From: Persicaria tinctoria
Taxonomy: Eukaryota; Streptophyta; Magnoliopsida; Caryophyllales; Polygonaceae
DNA length: 64,000 bases
Direction of reading: 5' to 3'
Assembly: GCA_037127255.1 (NCBI GenBank)
Contig: JBANSL010000004.1
Location: 50,417,702 to 50,481,701 of the forward strand
A program made the position numbers and the translations under genes. Below are positions 42,320 to 53,700 of this stretch, one piece after another. The notes under the pieces were generated by a model, which did no database searches, was not told the origin of the DNA, and saw nothing but the letters and a program-made list of their open reading frames with translations. How positions within the stretch are numbered: the stretch's first letter is position 1; every line of letters begins with the position of its first letter.

Positions 42320-43800
42320 AACACCCCATACTTAAGCTTGCTTGTCCTCAAGCAATACTTTTATTTGTCATTCAGGGGAAGAATTCAAACTCTCAACATC
42401 TTAGATTCATTCTTATATGTCCCTGCAATCAATTACCATCCTCGAAAAGGTACTACTGTCTCAAATCCATGCATGTGCAAATATATCAAAGCAACATCTA
42501 CTCACAAAAGGAGGATTATGCACAAACAATCTATACGTGACAAAGCATTGATAATCAAGAAGACTTTAATTTAAGCTCATGAAGGAGTAGATAGGTAAAA
42601 GGCTAAAGGTGGGCAATTTCTGGCAATGTGGTGCTTTTATGATCCGGGGAAATGGAGTACTTTCCAAACTTGAGTTTCATTCCACATTCATTTCTTTCAT
42701 ATACTTCATCACCTTTCATATTGCTTTTCTCAATAATAATGCTTTTACCTCTCTAACCTCAGCACTGCCTTCTCGCGAGTCGCAAACATGGGTGTCATGA
42801 ATGGCTCCGGATACTTAGTGCGTCGGACTCCTCACAATGTGTCCCATCTCTCCAAACTATTATCTTAGAGAGCAGGGTCAATCTACCTTTATCTCCTGAG
42901 GTGATTGGATTTTCTTTCACTCATTAAATTTTCCATATATTTCATACAATTTCCTTCCAAATTCCAATAATTATAATAACAACATAAACACCATATAACA
43001 TCTCCATAATGTAACATCATTCTCAATATAATCCCCGGATAAGGTAAAGAATGGCAATTATTTAGAACATGTGGAGTAATATTTGAAATAAGGCATATTT
43101 ATGGCTTTTGTGATGCATAAGCATAGGTAAGGCTAGGAATTTAAACATATGAGCATTTATATGGAATTTAAAGTCCTCCATCATCTTATCATGCAATATG
43201 TCAAAAGCAATTTCAAATTTTACCTCCTTTCATGGTTTTCATAAAAATAATGCACTTCATTGTGACTTCCCTTTACTAGGCAATTTCATGCTATATCTCT
43301 AATGAATCTAATTTTGCATCGTCGAGTTCCATATAAGCTTCCATGACTTTATTCAAAAAATTCAATAGGGGTCATTTTTCAAGATTTTTGGAAAACATGC
43401 ATATAAGTACATAAATCAAATAATGCATTCCAAAATAGCCATGTAGCAATTCTTAAGAAATAATGCACAAGTATGTCAAATATGGCAATTATGCATGAAG
43501 TAAGCCCTTCCCCCACCCCATACTTAAAATTTACAGTGTCCTCACTGTATAAAACCAGGTAAAGGGTAAAGAAAGAAACTCACAAGACATGTGTGCAGAG
43601 CTGCATAATTTCGAATGGAGCACCTCCTAGTCCGAGTATGACTATAGCGTTGATTCTATCCATGGACCTGAAAAGTAGAAGACATATACCAACAATAGAA
43701 ACAACAAAAACCAAAAACAAAAAGCAAAGTCTCAAATGTCCTAAAAAGTCTATGTACATGCTCTAGTTTTTAGAGTCGCTAGGCCGACTTTCATTAATGC
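42320..43800 (-). mobile_element. Element C noncoding 3' interior with polypurine tract
   Basis: Homologous to B 34177-35666. The tract AAGTATGGGGTGTT (minus, 42333-42320) abuts the 3' LTR. A second purine-rich run, 'gggtgggggaagggc', lies near 43503-43520 on the minus strand. No ORF. Confidence 0.8.
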
Positions 43801-45408
43801 TCAAGGTGGCATCTGCAGAGCCCATGTAGCCTGGGCCTCAAATAAGACTTCATTCTTGTCCATCAGCTGTAATCCTCCAGGAAGGATCTTGTTCACCACG
43901 AACGGTCCCATCCGCTTCTTGTTGAATTTGTTGGGAAACCAATGATCCTTTGATTTAGAGACATAGAGCTTGTCTCCAACTTCATACTCTTTAGGCTCAT
44001 CATTGAAAATTCTGCACAATCGCACATACCAAGGCAAACCTCTCCCATGTATAGATAAATCTTTAATGGAAATAGGAGAAGAAAGATCCATACCTTGGCT
44101 TACCTTCGCTGAAACGGAATCGGGCACCACGGTGTTTGGTCGATCTCGACTAGGGCTCCTCGAGATCGACGAGTCTGTTGGTCCTGGTGGTGGTCTGGTC
44201 GAAGAGTCAGAAGTCGAGGAAAAACAGGTCTTGTCGACCTCGAGTTGGCTGGTCGACCTCGACAAGGACTCTGCTCCTGGTGGGATGCTCCTCGAGAACA
44301 CAGGATCTGGTGGCGCCTGGCGGTGGTCGACCTCGACAAGGCTACTCGAGGTCGACGAGGGCTTTGGTCCTGGAGTCACCGTCGTCGATGAAGGTGGCTC
44401 TGGTGGTGCTAAGTGTTGGTCGACCTCGACAAGGCTACTCGAGGTCGAGTAGCCTTCTCCTCCTGGTGGCTTGCTCGTCGAGGAGGGCGGCGCTGGGCTC
44501 TCCGAGGGGTGGTCGAGATCGACGAGAGTGTTGTCGACTTCGAGTAGACTCGGCTTGTCTGGTTCGCTGCTCTCCGAAGCTGGCGCTGGTGGAGTCCCCG
44601 TGGTTTGGTCGAGATCGACTAGGGTTCTACTCGATGTCGAGGAGCCCTGGTCGATCTTGACCCCATACTTAGCTCCTTTGTTCTCTTTAAGGATTGCCAG
44701 GATCTCCTCCACCTGGGCCTCCATGTCCCTCTTTTCCAGCTCCTCAGGGGTCATATTCCTGACCTTGGGTTCTCCGCAGGTGATGTAACCAGCTGAGATA
44801 GATTTGACCTCTTCCATTGGACCCGTATATCTTTCAGTTTTGTTGAAGGAATACTCAATCACTTCATCGCTGATGTTGAAAGTGAGCACTCCTTTCCGTA
44901 CGCTTATGTTAGCATCCACGGTCGCCAAGAATGGTCTCCCTAGAATAATTGGACAAGCAGGATCTTCTTGCATATCAACAATTAAGAAATCAGCAGGGAC
45001 GAAGAATTTACCTACTTGTACTGGTACATTTTCCACCATGCCTGTCGGAATGACCACTGTGTTTTTGGCCATGTAAAGCCTAGCATCCACAGGCTCCAGG
45101 GCACCTATCTTAATCTTGGACCAAATCGTTAAAGGCATAATACTAACACTAGCTCCAAGATCACATAGGGCATTAATTTTGTATGGACCAAATCCAATAG
45201 TTATAGCAAACTTACCTGGATCCGGCCTCTTCTCCAGTATGTCCAGATGGCTGCACTCCTCTATGATTTCTGCCATCGATCGCTTTTTGCTCAGAATCTC
45301 TTTCAGGAACTTGACATAGGACGGCATTTCATTGAGAGCTTCTGTGAAGGGGATGGTGACGTTGAGCTTTTGAAGCATCTTGATGAAGCGCTGAAACTTT
45401 TTCTCCAT
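43801..45408 (-). CDS. Element C aspartic protease, acidic linker and GPF tail
   Basis: 535 codons in the same frame as gag; the two are separated by one TAG at 45574-45576. It begins in the conserved MEKKFQRFIKML segment. The retropepsin motif CDLGASVSIMPL lies at about residues 81-92, with intact Asp, and ILGRPFLATVDANISVRKG follows. A long linker has repeats of LVDLDQ and STSSSLVEVDQ with Pro/Ser-rich spacers. The tail carries GRGLPWYVRLCRI, EVGDKLYVSKSKDHWFPNKF and KRMGPFVVNKI and ends WALQMPP. The protease would process Gag. The tail resembles the integrase C-terminal GPY/F module, but no integrase core precedes it, so its role here is unknown. The first Met may be internal to a longer polyprotein. 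Confidence 0.85.
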   Translation of the reverse strand: MEKKFQRFIKMLQKLNVTIPFTEALNEMPSYVKFLKEILSKKRSMAEIIEECSHLDILEKRPDPGKFAITIGFGPYKINALCDLGASVSIMPLTIWSKIKIGALEPVDARLYMAKNTVVIPTGMVENVPVQVGKFFVPADFLIVDMQEDPACPIILGRPFLATVDANISVRKGVLTFNISDEVIEYSFNKTERYTGPMEEVKSISAGYITCGEPKVRNMTPEELEKRDMEAQVEEILAILKENKGAKYGVKIDQGSSTSSRTLVDLDQTTGTPPAPASESSEPDKPSLLEVDNTLVDLDHPSESPAPPSSTSKPPGGEGYSTSSSLVEVDQHLAPPEPPSSTTVTPGPKPSSTSSSLVEVDHRQAPPDPVFSRSIPPGAESLSRSTSQLEVDKTCFSSTSDSSTRPPPGPTDSSISRSPSRDRPNTVVPDSVSAKVSQGMDLSSPISIKDLSIHGRGLPWYVRLCRIFNDEPKEYEVGDKLYVSKSKDHWFPNKFNKKRMGPFVVNKILPGGLQLMDKNEVLFEAQATWALQMPP

Positions 45409-45573
45409 CGGGTCCCTTAGAGATTTTGTTGGGAAAGGCAGCTTCTTTTTCTGAGTCGGAGCCAGAACAGACGTCGGAGTTACTGCAGACTTCTCTATGT
45501 CGACCAGGGGCTCCTCGATGTCGACTACAGGCTTGTCGACTTCGACTAGATTTGGCGACGTCGAGTTGCTGGG

Positions 45574-47199
45574 CTATACAGACGAGGGTTTCTGAAGATT
45601 CTCCTCGACCTCGAGTAGACCTTTGTCGAGGTCGACTAGGCTCTGGTCGAGATCGACGACGGGGTTGTCGGCCTCGACTTGCTGTTCCTCGTTGTTCTGC
45701 TGCTTCCCGACCTCTGGCTCTTGAAGTTGATGGCCGCTTCTGAGTTTTACAGCAGCGATGTGTCCAGTCTTTCCCTTCGGATTTGGTTCTGAAGATCCAG
45801 GGAGAGCGCCTGACTGTTTGGGGATTCCTGCTGCTAGCTGACCAATTTGTGTATCAACTGATTTCCGCCAGATATCAATTTCCCCAAGCCTAGAGTTGAC
45901 ACCTTGCATCTGAGTATAGACGGAGTTGAAAGATTGCCTAGTTTCAGCGTGATTCCTCCGCATCTCCTCTAGGATTGTCTGTATATCATCCTTTTTCTGT
46001 TCCCTTTCAGGATGTCCTGGAGCTCTGTAGGGCGGGGGGTTCCTAGGGACTCCCTGGTTCCACTGTGGTTGCTGAAACCTTTGGTCCCCCATGTATCGAT
46101 TGGGACCCCCTGCATAAGCTGCATCCTCATGGTGCTCTGCCAATCTGACTTGCTCTGTGTGTGGGCACTCAGGAGTGGTGTGCCTTTGCGATCCGCATTC
46201 TATGCAAGGCTGGTTGACAGAGAGATACTTTACTTGCTTGATGAGCTTCCTATTCTGGTCTCTGTAGTATTGCTCTCTAACATCAGGATCAATTTCCTTT
46301 GCTGGCTTATAGAGAGGCATAGATGGTGCTGGCCTGGCGTATGGGTTCTCTTCATAAGTTGCAGTAGACCCATATTTGTTGTCGTAGTTGGTGAGCCTCT
46401 CTAGCACACCCCATGCGTCACTTGGCGGCATTGTCAGATACTCGTAGTGAGTATAATTGTTGATTCTGTCCTTAGTGACTTGGTCAAGAGAGTTGAAGAA
46501 GATCTCCTGAATGATGTAGGGTGGCTGTCCATGAGTAGGGCAAGATCGCAGAAGTTCCTTGTAGCGCTCCCATGCCCTTGCCAGCGGTTCCCCTTTCTGC
46601 TGTTTAAAGGCGGTGATTTTCTGGCGGAGATGTGCTGTTTTGGCCGGTGGGAAGAATTTGTTCAGAAACTCTTGCTCTACTTGGGCCCAGGTTGTGAGTG
46701 GTCTTGCTTTCAGCCCTTCCAGCCATTTCAGTGCAGGCCCAGCGAGAGACCAGCGAAAAGATTTCATCTTGACATATTCCAAGGTTGTGCCTTCTGCAAG
46801 AGTACGACACATATCATGAAAATTAGTAATATGTTCAAGAGGACACTCATTAAATCTGCCGTAAAAGGCATTATTTTTAAGCTCTATAAGAAATTGAGTG
46901 CGAATTTCAAAAGAGTTTTCAGGGATTAGAATCGCCGATTCAGGCACGACGAGCGTGGGATGCATATAATCTTCAGCAGTGGTTGGATATTGGGCAAGCT
47001 CAGCTTGTGCTTGTTCCTTTTCTGCTCTCTCAGCGGCGAGAGCAGCATCCCTGGCGGCTAGATCCCTGGTAAGCCTAGCGATCAGCTGCTCCTGTGTTTC
47101 AGCGTCCTCCATGGCTCTTTGAAGTCTATTTCTGATGTGTAGAAGGCGCTCTGGTTCGTCTAAACCGTAATATTCAGGTGGGATACCAGAACGGCGCAT
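45574..47199 (-). CDS. gag: Element C gag
   Basis: 541 codons, the most complete gag in the window. It begins MRRSGIPPEYYGLDEPERLL, then a coiled-coil (AETQEQLIARLTRDLAARD), then the gag domain with FYGRFNECPLEHITNF, WAQVEQEFLNKFFPPAKTA and LLRSCPTHGQPPYIIQ. The zinc knuckle CIECGSQRHTTPEC is followed by SSEPNPKGKTGHIAAVKLRSG and an acidic VDLDQSLVDLDKGLLEVEE stretch before the TAG. In B and A the frame beyond this point continues into protease, so the TAG is probably a point mutation in one gag-PR-tail ORF of about 1133 codons. The start follows the PBS by about 60 bases, as in B. Confidence 0.87.
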   Translation of the reverse strand: MRRSGIPPEYYGLDEPERLLHIRNRLQRAMEDAETQEQLIARLTRDLAARDAALAAERAEKEQAQAELAQYPTTAEDYMHPTLVVPESAILIPENSFEIRTQFLIELKNNAFYGRFNECPLEHITNFHDMCRTLAEGTTLEYVKMKSFRWSLAGPALKWLEGLKARPLTTWAQVEQEFLNKFFPPAKTAHLRQKITAFKQQKGEPLARAWERYKELLRSCPTHGQPPYIIQEIFFNSLDQVTKDRINNYTHYEYLTMPPSDAWGVLERLTNYDNKYGSTATYEENPYARPAPSMPLYKPAKEIDPDVREQYYRDQNRKLIKQVKYLSVNQPCIECGSQRHTTPECPHTEQVRLAEHHEDAAYAGGPNRYMGDQRFQQPQWNQGVPRNPPPYRAPGHPEREQKKDDIQTILEEMRRNHAETRQSFNSVYTQMQGVNSRLGEIDIWRKSVDTQIGQLAAGIPKQSGALPGSSEPNPKGKTGHIAAVKLRSGHQLQEPEVGKQQNNEEQQVEADNPVVDLDQSLVDLDKGLLEVEENLQKPSSV

Positions 47200-47261
47200 A
47201 CACCTGAAAAGTAACTCAAAGAAACAGTGAGAACTGACTACCTAACGCGCGAATGATTGCT

Positions 47262-47279
47262 TCCCCGGCAACGGCGCCA
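47262..47279 (-). other. Element C primer binding site, tRNA-Asp type
   Basis: Perfect 18-base TGGCGCCGTTGCCGGGGA on the minus strand, three bases inside the 5' LTR. Confidence 0.9.
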
Positions 47280-47282
47280 ATT

Positions 47283-49391
47283 TGTTGTTGCAGGAGTAAG
47301 TCAAGTATAGAATAAGATATGGATTTAGAACGGACTGACTTCGCTGTCTCAGCAAATAAATACAAGACTTCCTCCCGTTGTAGTAAGAGAAAAGTCAGGA
47401 TCGAATCCACGAGGAAGCACGTCAGCAGTTCTAAGGTAGCTATCAGATTCTCACAACAGCAGCAGAAAAACACAGAAATAAACACAGAAGCAGAAACAAA
47501 TAATCCCAGCAAGGGCAACTAAAACAAAAGCAAAGATCAAATAAAGACAGAAATAAAAGCAAAACAAAGATGAAAGCAAAGACAGAAAGTAACCAACTCG
47601 ACTTAGACCAGCACTACTTGACTTCGACAAATAACAACTCGAGATCGACAAAGGGCTAGTCTATGTCGACAAGAAACAGTAAAAGACAAATCGCAGATTT
47701 TTCGACAGAATTCAGAAATTTAACAGAAATTAACTTCAATATATAAAAAGACCTCCAAGGCTAGGGTTTCAACACCACAACGATAACCATGCAAAGTAAC
47801 ACATAAAGGCATAAAAGATCATGCTTTCCATCAAATAACTTTCGTCATTAACAAATAGGCATATAGAGGCTCTCGCATAAACCCTAATTGTTACTAACCC
47901 TTTTTCACATAATTAATCCAAGTTGCATTAAGATCACTTTCGCTTCAATAATACAAACAAGGATCACCTTCAACTCTCGCAAAAGAATCATGCTCATAGG
48001 GATAGAAGATGAATCGCACAAAAGATCTGACCTTTATCGCATCGCCTCACATGGCCACCGTCGGGCTCACCCCAGCCCCAGAAGTGGGTGGACTACTCAC
48101 GCCTCGTCGCAATCGCAGACATTGAATTGATAGAAGAAACTTGCATTAAAAACTAAATTCAAAGCCTTTACAATCTTGGCAATCAACTTTCGCAAACCGC
48201 CAAAACCTTAAAAACCTCAAACTCCTAAAACTGTATCTGAATGGAACTAACTACTTCTCTTCGGAATTGGATTGTGTGTAACTTGGAATGAATGAAAAGT
48301 CAGCCCCTAGGGCTTTATTTACAGCCTTCATTCCCTAGCTATTCTAGGAAAGAAGATATCTATCTATATCTAAAATTATATCTACTTGCTTTAAAGATAA
48401 ATAAAATGTTTAATGGAATTAAATCCATAAAGGAAAAGATAAAACTAATTAGGTAACATGTCTTCATCTTGATAGATTCCGCCTTCCATAGATAGGACTT
48501 GATAGATCGGATAGATTTCAGCAACTTCGGATAGAATTTTCCGCCTTCGGCATCAAGGAACTCCAATCCTACTCGGACAAGCCAAGTCGAGAAGATTCTG
48601 GAAGCGGTGTCTACTCGACCTCGACAAGGTCTTGTCGACCTCGAGTAGGATTAGTCGTCTCGGCTTGCTGGTGCTCGATGTGCTCGGACCTGGGCTCCTG
48701 GGTGCTTGTCGACCTCGACCACGCCTAGTCGATCTCGACTAAGATGGCTCTGTCGACTAGCCTTGCTCGGACATGTCTAGTCGACTGGCTCGGACAAGGA
48801 GTCAAGCTCTCGTCGACCTCGACAAGGGCTCCTCGAGGTCGAGTTGGGTGTTGCTTCCGCTTCCGCGAGCTGGCTCTTCCGCTGGCAGCGAGTGGCTTGG
48901 TCCGCGGCAGCGACTTTCCTTTTCCGCTGCAGCGAGTCTCCTTGGTCGTCCTCGGCTAGCTCTCCTCGACGACTCCGGGCATGGGTGTCTGGGCTTCGTC
49001 GACCTAGACTAGTGCCTGTCTAGGTCGAGTAGGGTTCCGGAGCTCGGGGAGCTTGGTTTCTTGAGCAGGCTTGCTCGACTATGTCTGCTCGGACATGGCT
49101 TGTCTAGCTCGACCAGGCTTACTCGAGATCGAGTAGCCTGGGCTTTCAGACTTGTTCCGCTGCTTTGACCTTGGACTTTTGTAGCGGTTTTCCGAGCATT
49201 TCCGACCTTCTGTAGAATTGTTGTAAATGCCTCGATTTCTACGAATTAAACATAAACTGGTGTAGATTCCATAATTTGGCAAATAAACATAAACTACGTA
49301 GATTCTGTACTATTCTAGCCCAAATGAATGCAATGTATACAGAAATCGATATAAAAGTTACTGTAAAACATGGCAGATTCCGCTCACAACA
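47283..49391 (-). mobile_element. Element C 5' LTR
   Basis: 2109 bp, the same length as the 3' LTR. The TATA box position (48316-48323) reads TGTAAATA on the minus strand, where the 3' LTR has TATAAATA. TCGACCTCGA motifs cluster at 48585-49135. An 18-base inverted repeat with a 2-base loop lies at 48611-48648. Confidence 0.9.
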
Positions 49392-49396
49392 TACAT

Positions 49397-50750
49397 AGGA
49401 TGACATCCAACTGATTCTAAGAGTCACTTATAAGGACCCATTTTTATGTTGTACTTCTTCCGGACAATTAACTCTCCAACTTATATATACCCTTCCACCA
49501 CTGGCTAGGTCCATATGGTTTATAACGCAGATAACCAACATGAAAGAATGAGAGAAAATAAGGGTGAATCAAAGCGACAACGAAATAAAGTAAGGGCATT
49601 GAATCCATAAAATGGGTAGGGCAACAATCATAAGTCAAGACTCTCGTCAACAACCTAAGGATGGAATACCTGAAAACGCAACATATCGCCATTCCTAAAA
49701 CCCCCCAACTATTACCCAACTATTAAAAGCAACACGAGTAAAGGACAACCAAGTTGGAATCGGTGAATAAGATGATATGGAAACATACTCTAGAACAAAA
49801 GGGAAAATGATGTCAATTAGGCATAATAAATAAAGACGACAGGGTATGAGAACTCATCACATGAGAGGAAAACATCAATTCCTCATTAAAGTTCAAATTA
49901 ACGAATTGTGTAATCAAGATGAGACTGACAGAAAGAGAGACAAGGAGTTATCATGACCATTCATTGAGGTTCTCAAAGATCACAAGGAAAACTTCACCAA
50001 GAATCCATGGAGGTCAAAATAATTATAATTCATCAGATAGAGCATGAAAAGAATCAAGGAAATAAGTCATATGGTAACATCATGCCAAAATATCTCAAAT
50101 AGGCATATAAGCAAGACATCACAACCCAATATAAAGAACAGTTCATTTTAGAATAGAAGTGCATGATATAGTCTCACATAACCTCAAAAGGCAAGACATA
50201 TCAAGGAGGACACGTGGAGCATAAAAGACATATCATCATATAGGTCGGGTTGTATAATCTCTTTCCCTAACCAAGTAAACAAGCAAGAATAACATTATCT
50301 TATCAAAATAAGGGACATGTAAGGTATCAATTGTACCAGTCAGACAATTACAGGATATCGAGTAGTCATATAAGCAAAACATCATAAACAGTTATCATCG
50401 TCCATACAAACAAGGTAAAGGTGCATGTCATAACTTCACGAAATCTCATAGAGTCACTACATATGTGAACGATAACAAGTCAGGGGTAGGAGGCATAACT
50501 TCATGTCAATCACAGAGATCCTATTTTATGAATAAGCAAGTTACGTCTATTAATTGATTCACCCACCTTCTAGTCGAGTTGCATACACATGATCATCTTT
50601 TGAACGAATTTCACACAGGAAAGCAATATCATTAAAATTCATCATGTAAAGCATCGGCTAAATAGATCATGGGATACTATCATGTCAAAACATCTCAAAT
50701 AAGCACATAAGCGATGCATTTTGTGATCCCTACGAGTATTTCATAGACTT
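49397..50750. other. AT-rich noncoding DNA hosting element C, right part
   Basis: No coding sequence. Internal similarity: 'catgccaaaatatctcaaat' plus 'aggcatataagcaagacatcac' (about 50090) recurs as 'catgtcaaaacatctcaaat' plus 'aagcacataagcgatgcat' (about 50680), with a partial match near 50360. This is a loose ~300-600-base periodicity typical of degraded noncoding retroelement interior. Confidence 0.45.
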
Positions 50751-53700
50751 TGTAACGACCCAGATTATGAACTCCGGGTTACGTTTAGAGAGAAGAATTA
50801 TCCCTCTGCCAGATCTTGCAATCCAAGTACGAGCTGCTTATTTATTATCTTCAAATTATAACTTTATTCGTGTCTTAAGAAATAAGAGATGCAATTCAAG
50901 AAAAGGGGATTTCAAACCCTCGATGGTCAAATAATTCAAAAATATTTTTGTGCTTCCACATGGAAACATGTCCTATTTCAACTAGTCAAAACTCACAAGG
51001 AACAAAACGAGTTTAACTCAAAGTAAATACAAAACATTTTTAAATGACAACCTTAACCAAAACATTTGTAAATCCACTGTAATAGGTGTGAAGTCTTCTT
51101 AACACTCTCGTCCCATGAAAAAACCCCGTCATAGGGAGCGGGTAACTAACACTATTCACGAAGTCATGCCCGGTAATCGCCTGCAGGTCCTCTAATCGCG
51201 CTAAGGCCATATAACATTCTATACCTAAATAAAGGATGACTAATGCAGTACAAGATTTAAATCAAATAAGCATGCTTTGACAGTTATAATATGCAGAAAA
51301 ACTGTAAAGGGCCCAAGGCAATGCGAAGTGGCATATCCCTCTCCTACCTCTGCACCCATTCCCTTTAGTGCAGAGACTGGCCAGTTCGGTGCTATGGCAT
51401 AGCAATTTCCTTGTGGTGGTGCACAAACCACGACATCATCATATCATATCATCTCATCGCTTGCCCGATGGTGTTGGGCTATCATATCATGCTCATATCG
51501 ACTCGATTAACTCAGGGCAAACCCGATGGGGCTGAGCTACCCTATGACCCTAGCAAAGACTCTAGGACTATCACAGATAACGGTCGTTCTGTTTCAAACA
51601 CACATAGTAACCATATGCTTAGTTCAATGCAGCCGTAGGATGATACTACATGGCATGCTTTAATATACAACAACAACTACACATCACATGACACATCAGG
51701 CAGGAGGTCGGGGTTACTGAGTAAGTCCCATAGGATACTTACCTGGAGTCTTCACATCCAATTAACCAACAAATAAGTAACCCAAATAATCATCCATCAG
51801 TCAACAAGCAAGTTGGATAATCACCCAATCACACTAGCAAGTAATAAGCAAGGAACAACTCATCAATACATATTTAATTAACACGCAAGCATATTTTCAA
51901 GTCAACACAAGATTCAACGATATTTTATTCAAATAAACTAACATCTCATCATGACCACCATTCTCAATTAACCTTGTTCCCATCAGTTATGGAACTAAGT
52001 TCAAAGTCTTACCAAGATCACCACTCAAAACATCTTACTTCATATCAAACTCAGGTTTTGCTTAACAATTGCTCACGTAATTCATAATTTTATCAAATCC
52101 TCAAATACTCGACCAAATTCATAAGTTCTCAACACCAAGGATCAACAAGTCTTATTTATCAAACTCGTATAGTAATCCTGATGAACGAGTAGCCCAGGTA
52201 AATTGATATTTTGAGAAGTCACTTGTACTCTCAATTTTAAGAACTCATCAAAGCATTACATTAAAGCCTAGAGCACAGAGCATAATAATTTGTAATACAT
52301 CTTTTATATAATCTTACGAACTAATATTCATAACTCAATAAGCACGATAACAAGCTTACAAGTGTAACAAGTTCTCAAGAATAAAATTTTCATAGAGGTC
52401 TTATTTGTCGAGTCACTTCACTAGGAAAATATAATAATTCATTTTTAAGTTATAAGCCAACAAAATCCAACAAAATCAAGCTTTGCTAATTTAATGCTAA
52501 CTTACATCACTTATGAAACAATCTAATAATTAAGATTTATGCCTAGCATCATTTATATAAGAAAGACATCTCAAGTCTCAACGGATTCATCCATCTCATT
52601 ACATGAATAAAGTATTTCTCACTCTACTATCTGGCCTTATTAGTCCATCTTCAATTCGATATAACCCAAATTAAATAATATCGTGACTTTATAGTCATAA
52701 TAGTTAGTTGTGTAACGGGGTTTTCCATGAGATAGGATATCAATTCATTTGAACTCAACAGCAAAAGGAAGATCAGTGAAACCAACAGTCAGTGAAGCAA
52801 AATTTCAATCCAATCCGAAGCAATAAATCGCACTCAGTAAAACTAGCTATTAAATCATGGGTCATCCGACGTGGGGGCCACGCACGCCCAAGCGCAAACG
52901 CGCTAATCAAACCAAGTCGAGCACACAAGCCGAGTGGAGTTTCATCCTAAAACCAATTGGTGTTAGGTGGGGATAGCCACCGGCTTATATACAAGGCTTG
53001 TATTCATTTTCTAACCAATGTGGATACTCCCAAATCATATTCTCCACACTGGCAACAAAATCATACCCAAACCAATTGAGTTTATGGAGTAAGGATTTAT
53101 ACCCTCCAAAACAATTTAGAAGGAAGAACAGAGAGGTTCGAGGATCCGAAGTCAGGTTCGCCACAGCTGGGCGCTCCTGGTGCGGCTCTACTAGGTCAAA
53201 TGTCGGCCGTGGTCAGAGAAGGAAGGTCTGGCGGAGGATCGACCTTGCCCGTTCCCAGTTCGGACTTCTGGACAGGCCTCGCCATTGGTAGGCTCGGCGG
53301 CGGCAGGCACGAATGAAGCGAGGGTGTCAGGGCTCAAGGGAGGCGGAGGTCACCGGGGAGAACGAAGGTGGTGCCAACGACCTAGATCCGTGTTCCCGGG
53401 GGAGGGAGCGCTGCTTCGGCATCAGATTCACGGCTATTCGACCAGCTCACAAAAGAGGTGAGGAGGAGGAAGCACTCACCGTCGTGAGGGGCTTGCTCGG
53501 GTGGGAACGCGGCATCGGATTCAAGAAGGAGAAGAGGCAGACCGTCGGGATCCGGTGACGAGCTCGGCGGATCGAGTCGAGGGGTGCGCGCGCGAGAGAA
53601 GGCCGAGAGAGGCGGAGTCGCAACGGTTCATCAATGGAGTCGCAGCTGATGAAGGCGGGAGGGAGTGAGGGCACCATGGATGAAGAGGTCGAGCTTGGAA

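Larger units (their letters stand above)
40211..49391 (-). mobile_element. Element C, complete Athila-like non-autonomous retrotransposon
   Basis: 9181 bp with 2109-bp LTRs (5': 49391-47283; 3': 42319-40211), TGTTG...CAACA ends, a perfect PBS (47279-47262), one long frame (47199-43801), a noncoding 3' interior and a polypurine tract (42333-42320). It is flanked by TACAT on both sides. The LTRs differ at about 17 positions by eye. It is the best-preserved copy and lacks reverse transcriptase, RNase H and integrase core. Confidence 0.92.

Noticed and set aside
44130..45670. CRISPR-like array from regularly recurring TCGA words
   Set aside because: Repeats are too short, irregularly spaced, lie within an ORF, and the genome is a plant.
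38812..50750. The AT-rich host of element C as the interior belonging to LTR E
   Set aside because: No PBS next to the U5 end of E, and the blocks shared with 15.9-18 kb run in the opposite relation to the LTR.
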